From an uncultured Prevotellaceae bacterium (lineage in GTDB: Bacteria; Bacteroidota; Bacteroidia; Bacteroidales; Bacteroidaceae), in assembly GCA_902784755.1 (NCBI GenBank), contig CACZVX010000003.1, forward strand, positions 1-64,000: a stretch of DNA of 64,000 nt, read 5' to 3'. The position numbers and the translations under genes were made by a program. Below, piece after piece: positions 58,514-64,000 of this stretch. Numbering within the stretch: the stretch's first letter is position 1; each line of letters starts with the position of its first letter. The notes under the pieces were generated by a model, which saw only the letters and a program-made list of their open reading frames with translations, was not told the DNA's origin and searched no databases.

Positions 58514-59050
58514 TTACATCTTTTTAAAACGTAGTCTGAATACCCCGTTATTGAGAATCATATTGGAACTGGAAAGAGACTCCACGTTAAAGGCTTCTTC
58601 CAAACTGTTTATTCCTACCTTCCCCAACGTTACCAGGTCATCATAAGGTTCATCTCCGTCTTTACGATTAGAAAGATATGGCTGATTCACAATCAGTTTT
58701 CCGTCAGTATGGTTAAAGCGGAAAAACATTTCAGGTACGCCATAGGTATGATCGATGATTTCCATCATGTTCACCTGAAAGGCCCAGAATACCAAATCAT
58801 CTGACATATCCTTTACGCCGCCAGTGGAAAGAGTGTCCACACTGACCAGATGCCATTGACCGTCAAGATTCCCATTATGAGAGGTCTCCAATTCGCAACT
58901 CGTGAGAAATTGGGAAAACGAGAAGACGAATAGAAATTGAAAAAATGAGAAAATGAGAACCAACGGTCGCTGGCCGAAGGGAAAAGCAAAATGAGAAATA
59001 TTATGACGGTTATTCTCTGCTTTGAGATATTGGGAGATTATCTTTTTCAT
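58514..59050 (-). CDS. Lipoprotein, possibly DUF4847, with repeat-derived signal peptide
   Basis: A 178-residue protein. The probable lipobox is FLTSC with Cys52; the mature domain (GNLDGQWHLVSVDTL, EMFFRFNHTDGKLIVNQPYL) looks like the lipocalin-like DUF4847 lipoproteins of Prevotella, assigned from memory. The 51 residues before the cysteine are odd: residues 31-50 are almost only Phe, Ser, Leu, Val and Gln, encoded by TTCTCATTTTCTC-like repeat words. It overlaps the Wzi gene by 4 nt. Confidence 0.6.
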   Translation of the reverse strand: MKKIISQYLKAENNRHNISHFAFPFGQRPLVLIFSFFQFLFVFSFSQFLTSCELETSHNGNLDGQWHLVSVDTLSTGGVKDMSDDLVFWAFQVNMMEIIDHTYGVPEMFFRFNHTDGKLIVNQPYLSNRKDGDEPYDDLVTLGKVGINSLEEAFNVESLSSSNMILNNGVFRLRFKKM

Positions 59051-60618
59051 CTTGGTCTGCTTGTTAAAAATCCTGTTTTGGTAATTGTCAATTGGAAGCC
59101 GGTATTATTGCCACGAATCTTTCCGAAGTCCATGGCATAAGCACCCTTCACACTCCATCCACGAAGTTTGGGTTGCGTAAAGTGATAGTCGGCCTCTACT
59201 AAGAAACTAGTATTATAACGACGATGGGCATAGGGACTTCCATAAGTACCGAGTCCGTCCTGCCATGAAGCTAGAATCCTATAACCAAGATTCTCCAGAA
59301 TGTTACCATCAACACCCAGGTGCAAAGCAATGAAACGATTGTTTTCTACCTGTATCAATCCATCTTCATTATAAATCGGTGAGAGATAAAGCGGATTGCC
59401 CATTACCTGTCCCCAATGTTGCCATCCTGAAGTGATGTAGTGATTATAGAAATTATCACGTCCGCTGATATGGTCTTGGATGGTGGCATTATGATCATGA
59501 TAGATTGGCCCGCTCTGGTATTTAGTATATACATATTCAAACACGATGTCACGGAGCCAAGAGCCATATTTCAGATTCAATTCTCCCCCCAAAAGGCAAT
59601 CCTTGAAATCATAAACCAGGAAACGGCGTTTCTTCTTCACATTCCACTCTTCGCCTTCACCATAGCCATCGTAATCTACCTGCAGCATAGAGGAATGGTC
59701 CTCAAAATACTTGTCGGCATAAACACTGAAACGCCAGGTGTCAGTATCATAGTTAACTCGCATAAGCCAGCTGCCAAGATGGTTACCTTCTTCATTCATC
59801 CATGCCGTGCCTTGCTCTACAACATCGCCACCACCGGGAATAAATGCACGGTAAAGAGCTTTCAGATTTGAGCGTGACTTAATAGGAGTCATCACACCAT
59901 CCTTCATTTGCCATGATGTTCCACCAAACATGCAGGCCATTTCCAAGCCCAGTTCTACGGAAAGAGGGAAGAAGACATCCTCATTGCCAATCTTCAGATA
60001 ACCGGCCTTGGAATGGTAAAGTACATCTTCTGTGTATTTCTTATTTCTCTGTGTAAAATCAGCCTGCCAGTTGTCATCAGTAGTTTTTCCATAAGCAATA
60101 TGTCCCTTCAGATGAACCCAACCGTTAAAGATGGGAAGTGTCCAATAATCTGGCAACGCCAAACGGACCTGTGGTACGGGTCTGGCATTGATACCTAATG
60201 TCTGCGAACCGCTGGAAAGCTGATTATTCTTCAGTTCCATAGGATATTCCTTGCTACCGATGGAGAGCGTTCCATGCAACCAGCGGCCTTCCACAAAAGC
60301 TTGCTGAACGATTGGCTTACTTGTATAATGATAGGCTCCGGCCACATCAAGTCCATAGCCGATACCCCAACGGCGTGCCGAATCAACAGCCAGTGGACGA
60401 ATCGCGGCAGCACGTACGTATCCATTGGTCTTCTCAAGCGATGAAAGCCCATATTTATTCGCGTTAAGCCATAGCGGAGTTTTGTTGTCGGAAACACTGA
60501 CTTGCGCCTCGGCTTTGTATTCAATTCCCTTCAGGGGCTTTAGTCCGCCTTGATATTGGCCATAGGCAGCAGTTACACCCAAAAATATCAGGAATGACAG
60601 GTATTTTCTCATTCTCAC
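59047..60618 (-). CDS. Capsule-assembly Wzi-family outer-membrane protein
   Basis: A 523-residue beta-barrel protein of the Caps_assemb_Wzi family, with signal peptide (KYLSFLIFLGVTAAYGQ). The start of the mature part (GIEYKAEAQVSVSDNKTPLWLNANKYGLSS) and repeated aromatic strand patterns fit the family, which in E. coli retains capsule at the surface. It lies beside the exopolysaccharide operon on the opposite strand and is probably its surface partner. Met3 is an alternative start. Confidence 0.88.
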   Translation of the reverse strand: MRMRKYLSFLIFLGVTAAYGQYQGGLKPLKGIEYKAEAQVSVSDNKTPLWLNANKYGLSSLEKTNGYVRAAAIRPLAVDSARRWGIGYGLDVAGAYHYTSKPIVQQAFVEGRWLHGTLSIGSKEYPMELKNNQLSSGSQTLGINARPVPQVRLALPDYWTLPIFNGWVHLKGHIAYGKTTDDNWQADFTQRNKKYTEDVLYHSKAGYLKIGNEDVFFPLSVELGLEMACMFGGTSWQMKDGVMTPIKSRSNLKALYRAFIPGGGDVVEQGTAWMNEEGNHLGSWLMRVNYDTDTWRFSVYADKYFEDHSSMLQVDYDGYGEGEEWNVKKKRRFLVYDFKDCLLGGELNLKYGSWLRDIVFEYVYTKYQSGPIYHDHNATIQDHISGRDNFYNHYITSGWQHWGQVMGNPLYLSPIYNEDGLIQVENNRFIALHLGVDGNILENLGYRILASWQDGLGTYGSPYAHRRYNTSFLVEADYHFTQPKLRGWSVKGAYAMDFGKIRGNNTGFQLTITKTGFLTSRPR

Positions 60619-60702
60619 CTTAATTTATTCTATAAAATAAACGATAAAAAAGGGAGATTATTACATTATAGGGAAAATCCCCGACGAAGTAGGGAAAATC
60701 CT

Positions 60703-60733
60703 TTTGGAGGTTTTCTTTTTCAACTTATCTTTG
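60703..60733 (+). promoter_or_regulatory. Promoter of the basic repeat protein gene
   Basis: TTTG (60703-60706), 19 nt, TATCTTTG (60726-60733), about 49 nt before the ATG. A full consensus. Confidence 0.75.
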
Positions 60734-60782
60734 CACCAGATAAAGAATCAAACGAATTATAAACATTTTAAACCATACGATT

Positions 60783-61874
60783 ATGAAGAAGTTGATGATG
60801 ACGCTGATTGCAATGGTATCAATGACCATCTCAGCACAGGCAATGAGTTACGAGCAGGCCCGCGAGCAGGCTTTGTTCCTGACTGACAAAATGGCTTATG
60901 AGCTGAACCTCACGGAGGACCAGTATGAGGCCGCCTACGAGGTGAACCTTGACTACTTGCTCGGTGTTGAATCACAGGCTGACCTCTACGGAGACTATTG
61001 GATTCGCCGTAATCTTGACCTGAGCTATATCCTGCTCGATTGGCAATACAATGCCTTCTGTGCAGCAAGCTATTTCTATCGTCCTCTCTACTGGGACGCT
61101 GGCTACTGGCACTTCGGCATCTATGCCCGTTATCCGCATCGCACTTATTTCTACTTCGGTCGTCCTAGCTTCTGGTACACCTATCGCGGCGGCCATGCCT
61201 GGCACCGTGTGGGAGGACGTGGATGGTATCACGGACGCACCTTCGGTCGCGACCATCGTATTGCCACCAACCATCGTGGTTTCGGTATGAGAAACGGATT
61301 TGATCGTGGTGACTTCCGCGGACGTTCCGGAAACTTCAGCCCAAACAACAGGGATTACAATCGTGGCAACAGGAGCATCGAAAGAGGCCGTAGCAATGGA
61401 AGTTTCAACCGCAGTGACAGAAATATGAATCGCGGTGACAGAAGCATCGACAGAAGTCGCAGCAATGGCAGCTTCAACCGCGGGAACAGAGATATCAACC
61501 GCAGTAACGGAAGTATTGAAAGAAACCGTAGCAATGGAAGTTTCAACCGCGGTAACAGCACAATGAGAAGCAGAGGTAATAGTGACGGCGTTTACAACCG
61601 CATGAGCAGCACTCGTCAGGCTAACCGTTTAGAGATTGACCGCAGTTCAAGATCTTCCAACCACTCTTTCTCTACAAACCGTAGTTCAATGAGCCGTAGC
61701 AGTTCAATAGGTCGCAGCAGCGCTCCCAGCCGCAGTTCAGGTCCGTTCAGCAGCGGTAGCCACAGAAGCAGTGGTTCGTTCAGCAGCGGAGGACACAGAG
61801 GTGGTGGTTCGTTCGGCGGCGGTAGTCACAGCCATGGAGGCGGTCACAGCGGCGGACACGGCGGACGCAGATAA
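60783..61874 (+). CDS. Secreted basic Arg/Asn/Ser/Gly-rich repeat protein
   Basis: A 363-residue exported protein. After a signal peptide (MKKLMMTLIAMVSMTISAQA) come a short helical region (about 22-70), a Tyr/Trp/His-rich stretch (YWDAGYWHFGIYARYPHRTY), then three 23-residue repeats built on RSNGSFNRG (about residues 195-265), a Ser/Arg-rich part and a Gly/His tail (GGGSHSHGGGHSGGHGGRR). The DNA repeats are 69 bp. Strong positive charge suggests binding to acidic polysaccharide, DNA or envelope; the His-rich tail could bind metal. I do not know the family. Confidence 0.75.
   Translation: MKKLMMTLIAMVSMTISAQAMSYEQAREQALFLTDKMAYELNLTEDQYEAAYEVNLDYLLGVESQADLYGDYWIRRNLDLSYILLDWQYNAFCAASYFYRPLYWDAGYWHFGIYARYPHRTYFYFGRPSFWYTYRGGHAWHRVGGRGWYHGRTFGRDHRIATNHRGFGMRNGFDRGDFRGRSGNFSPNNRDYNRGNRSIERGRSNGSFNRSDRNMNRGDRSIDRSRSNGSFNRGNRDINRSNGSIERNRSNGSFNRGNSTMRSRGNSDGVYNRMSSTRQANRLEIDRSSRSSNHSFSTNRSSMSRSSSIGRSSAPSRSSGPFSSGSHRSSGSFSSGGHRGGGSFGGGSHSHGGGHSGGHGGRR
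61361..61565 (+). repeat. 69-bp in-frame tandem repeat, three units
   Basis: Three 23-codon units, each containing RSNGSFNR with RSIER/RSIDR/GSIER before it. Copy number could vary between strains. Confidence 0.8.
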
Positions 61875-61946
61875 GAAACACTCCAATAGAAACACGAAAA
61901 AGCAATGTATGATAGGATTAAGGTAATTAAGATTGTGTATTGAGAG

Positions 61947-62453
61947 TCATAATTTGAGAACGCGAACTTCAGCGTTGGCCATGCGGGGAATCTCCCGCAT
62001 GGTTTTTTTGTGATAGACCGCCTGTATAGCCTTGTTGATGATACCATGCCCCACAGCCAGCACAATCTTATCTTGATACTGCTCTTTTATGAAATCAAGA
62101 AAACGTCTTGCACGTGACTTTAGTTCCTCAATACTCTCAATATCATCAGGCCAGACTTCATCTTTCAAGTCTGGGATATATCGCCCCGTAAAACTACCCC
62201 AGTCACGCTCTCGCAATAAAGCAGTCTGCACCACTTCATCCTTTCGGGTCCCCGCAATGATCTGACAGGTATCCACCGAACGCTTTAAGTCGCTGCTGAC
62301 AAAGAAATCAATATGCGTGTCAGCCATTTTCGCAGCCAGATCCTGCGCCTGAAGGATGCCTTCAGCCGTCAGTTCTCCCTGTGTCTGCCCCTGCATGATC
62401 TGATTCAGATTATCCACCGTCTGACCATGGCGTACAAGATAAAGTGTTGTCAT
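61947..62453 (-). CDS. Histidine phosphatase-family protein
   Basis: A 168-residue phosphoglycerate-mutase-like phosphatase, cytosolic. The catalytic motif is LVRHGQTVDNLN with the nucleophile His; the second His is in AVGHGIINKAI, and LLRERDWGSFTGR supplies the acid. Substrate unknown (family includes sugar-phosphate and cofactor phosphatases). A TAATTTTG box ends 7 nt before its ATG, so the mRNA should have almost no leader. Confidence 0.9.
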   Translation of the reverse strand: MTTLYLVRHGQTVDNLNQIMQGQTQGELTAEGILQAQDLAAKMADTHIDFFVSSDLKRSVDTCQIIAGTRKDEVVQTALLRERDWGSFTGRYIPDLKDEVWPDDIESIEELKSRARRFLDFIKEQYQDKIVLAVGHGIINKAIQAVYHKKTMREIPRMANAEVRVLKL

Positions 62454-62460
62454 ACGGATG

Positions 62461-62468
62461 CAAAATTA
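62461..62468 (-). promoter_or_regulatory. -7 box (TAATTTTG) next to the phosphatase ATG
   Basis: TAATTTTG on the minus strand, 7 nt from the ATG at 62453. Confidence 0.5.
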
Positions 62469-62487
62469 TATAAAATTACGAAAATAA

Positions 62488-62518
62488 TTGGATTTATCAG
62501 AGGGATTTATTATTTTTG
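62488..62518 (+). promoter_or_regulatory. Promoter of the DUF308-like gene
   Basis: TTG (62488-62490), 20 nt, TATTTTTG (62511-62518), 17 nt before the ATG at 62536. Confidence 0.65.
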
Positions 62519-62535
62519 CATCAAAATTCCACATT

Positions 62536-63225
62536 ATGAGAATATTACAAAGTTCCATATTCCGTGCTTTGTTGGCCGTTGTATTCGGCTATCTGCTTGT
62601 GATGTACCGTAATGAGTTACTACATTGGACAACCGTTGCCTTTGGTGCACTCTTTTTCCTTTCAGGTTTGGTTTCTGTCATTGCGTATTACGCCGAAAAG
62701 CGGCGTGCCAACAATATTGCAGATCGGTTGCAAGCCATGTCGGAAATGCGTGGCAGTGAAATGGAAACACCCACAGAAGACACCATCAAACGTTCTCTGT
62801 TACCGGCATTCCCCATAGTGGGTATAGGTAGCATGATTCTTGGTGTTATCCTGGCTATGATGCCTACCAACTTTGTACATGGGATGATGTATGTCATTGC
62901 TGGTCTTTTGGCTTTAGGTGCCATTAACATGATGTTCAATCTGGCTTTGGCACGCCGATTCGCCTCTATCGGCTTCGGTTTCTGGATTATGCCAGTACTA
63001 CTCCTTGTGCTAAGTATTCTCATGATAGTCAAGCCTGATCTCTTTGCCGCCATGCCATTCCGCATCCTCGGTTGGGCACTCATCGTCTATGGCGTTATTG
63101 AATGTATAAATACGACCAAGATTCATCAATGCCGCAAGCAATACGACCGCATCCAGGCAGCCCAGCAAGCAGCCGGCAAGGCCGAGGCAGAAGACGCTAT
63201 CATTGTAAGCGAAGAGGATGTGTAG
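62536..63225 (+). CDS. DUF308/HdeD-like membrane protein
   Basis: A 229-residue inner-membrane protein with six short hydrophobic segments in pairs (ALLAVVFGYLLVMY; FGALFFLSGLVSVIAYY; FPIVGIGSMILGVILAMMP and others), the pattern of DUF308/HdeD proteins, with a soluble charged tail (QAAGKAEAEDAIIVSEEDV). Family members are linked to acid stress in enterobacteria; role here unknown. The frame is open from 62488 but the -7 box at 62511-62518 makes 62536 the start. GTGTAGA repeat words follow the stop. Confidence 0.72.
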   Translation: MRILQSSIFRALLAVVFGYLLVMYRNELLHWTTVAFGALFFLSGLVSVIAYYAEKRRANNIADRLQAMSEMRGSEMETPTEDTIKRSLLPAFPIVGIGSMILGVILAMMPTNFVHGMMYVIAGLLALGAINMMFNLALARRFASIGFGFWIMPVLLLVLSILMIVKPDLFAAMPFRILGWALIVYGVIECINTTKIHQCRKQYDRIQAAQQAAGKAEAEDAIIVSEEDV

Positions 63226-63314
63226 AGTGTAGAGTGTAGAGTTATGATTACTTTTTAGAGTCCTATATAGAGATGCTAAATTGTAAATAATAAATTGTCA
63301 AATAGTAAATCGTA

Positions 63315-63938
63315 ATGACTATCATTGGAATTGCAGGAGGAACGGGCTCCGGAAAAACCACCGTTGTAAAGAAAATCGTAGAAGCACTGCCACCACACTG
63401 TGTGGCTGTGGTTCCCCTTGATTCTTATTATAATGACACAACGGGCATGACACCCGAAGAGCGCAGTCAGATTAACTTCGACCATCCTAATGCTTTCGAC
63501 TGGCAACTGCTCCATAAACAGATAGCACAACTGAAGCATGGCGAAGCCATTGAGCAGCCCACCTACAGCTACGTGGAGAGTAACCGCCAGAAAGAAACCG
63601 TCCACGTGGAGCCCAAACCGGTGATTATCATAGAGGGCATCATGACCCTCGTGGACCGCAAACTTCGCAACATGATGGATTTGAAAATCTTTGTGGATAC
63701 CGACTCTGATGAACGGCTCATCCGTAACATCCTCCGTGATGTCGTAGAGCGTGGACGTACGGTGGATATGGTTCTCAATCGTTATCTCGCTGTGCTGAAA
63801 CCGATGCACGAGCAGTTCATTGAGCCCACCAAGAAATATGCTGACATCATCATTCCACAGGGTGGTGAAAACCTGAAGGGTATTGGAATCATCTGCAAAT
63901 ATATTGAGACAATCACCGAAAAGGAACATTTGGGATAA
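63315..63938 (+). CDS. udk: Uridine kinase
   Basis: A 207-residue cytosolic P-loop kinase phosphorylating uridine and cytidine in pyrimidine salvage. Walker A GGTGSGKT at residues 8-15, then VVPLDSYYND, NFDHPNAFDW and VIIIEGIMTLVD, all standard Udk motifs. Full length. It follows AAATAGTAAATCGTAA-type repeat words (63280-63314) that leave little room for a clear promoter. Confidence 0.94.
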   Translation: MTIIGIAGGTGSGKTTVVKKIVEALPPHCVAVVPLDSYYNDTTGMTPEERSQINFDHPNAFDWQLLHKQIAQLKHGEAIEQPTYSYVESNRQKETVHVEPKPVIIIEGIMTLVDRKLRNMMDLKIFVDTDSDERLIRNILRDVVERGRTVDMVLNRYLAVLKPMHEQFIEPTKKYADIIIPQGGENLKGIGIICKYIETITEKEHLG

Positions 63939-63980
63939 GCTTCCTTTAAAGAAGCCCGATCTCTTGGAACATACGTAAAT

Positions 63981-64000
63981 AGAACGCAGCTTTGCGTTCT
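63981..64000. repeat. Palindrome at the right edge
   Basis: AGAACGCA/TGCGTTCT with loop GCTT, reaching the last base of the window. It resembles the mini-hairpin family in size and in the CGCAGCTTTGCG word. Confidence 0.5.

Overview
The window looks like chromosomal DNA of a Prevotella-like member of the Bacteroidales. The main evidence is promoter structure: many genes are preceded by the Bacteroidales -33/-7 pattern (TTTG, about 19-20 nt, TAnnTTTG) and Shine-Dalgarno sequences are not evident. Gene content agrees: UpxY-type NusG paralog, Caps_assemb_Wzi protein, HSDR_N_2 protein next to holA, DUF4922-SpoIID fusion, LptE/TPR/SecG cluster, and a tmRNA whose tag reads GNNNYALAA. No insertion sequence, prophage or CRISPR array is visible. 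All family names are from sequence recognition without database searches.

Layout. 1-2750: a gene tail, a repeat-rich non-coding stretch with composite palindromic repeats, one candidate small RNA and an XRE regulator. 2751-12960: holA, a PD-(D/E)XK protein, a BASS transporter, a TonB receptor/DUF1893/ECF S-component operon, an MFS sugar transporter, a zinc-ribbon coiled-coil protein, NIF3 and a secreted nuclease. 13268-15239: aguA-aguB (agmatine to putrescine). 15268-20304: an AmpG-like permease under a 1250-residue glycosyltransferase/DUF4922/SpoIID fusion. 20835-27759: rlmN, a DUF4837-like gene, an unusual pdxA homologue, a flippase-like membrane protein, a sigma-54 activator, lptE, a TPR gene, secG and tRNA-His. 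28093-36853: a DIP1984 gene with a tRNA-like RNA element at its 3' end, an Fsr-type exporter, a LUD protein, ettA, an esterase fusion, a Dna2-like helicase-nuclease and tRNA-Ala. 37002-43049: greA with an attenuator-like leader, HIT, mannose-1-phosphate guanylyltransferase, rmuC, prsW, upxY and tmRNA.

43121-60618 is an exopolysaccharide locus: Wza-like export protein, Wzz, EpsG-type polymerase, Wzx flippase, acyltransferase, two glycoside-hydrolase-like proteins, three glycosyltransferases, two tandem FdtA/QdtA-type isomerases with a DegT aminotransferase (a 3-amino-3,6-dideoxyhexose pathway), the initiating sugar transferase, and on the opposite strand a lipoprotein and a Wzi-type outer-membrane protein. 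The window ends with a basic repeat-rich secreted protein, a histidine phosphatase, a DUF308-like membrane protein and uridine kinase.

The most notable observations are: (1) a tRNA/Y-RNA-like structure starting in the stop codon of the DIP1984 gene; (2) a purine-only repeat encoding Glu/Arg/Gly inserted in frame in three unrelated genes, with other intergenic-type repeats apparently recruited into coding sequence; (3) the GT/DUF4922/SpoIID fusion next to AmpG; (4) a leader terminator plus a 25-codon ORF upstream of greA; (5) a PdxA homologue lacking all three metal-binding histidines; (6) several promoters placed so close to the start codon that the mRNAs should be leaderless.
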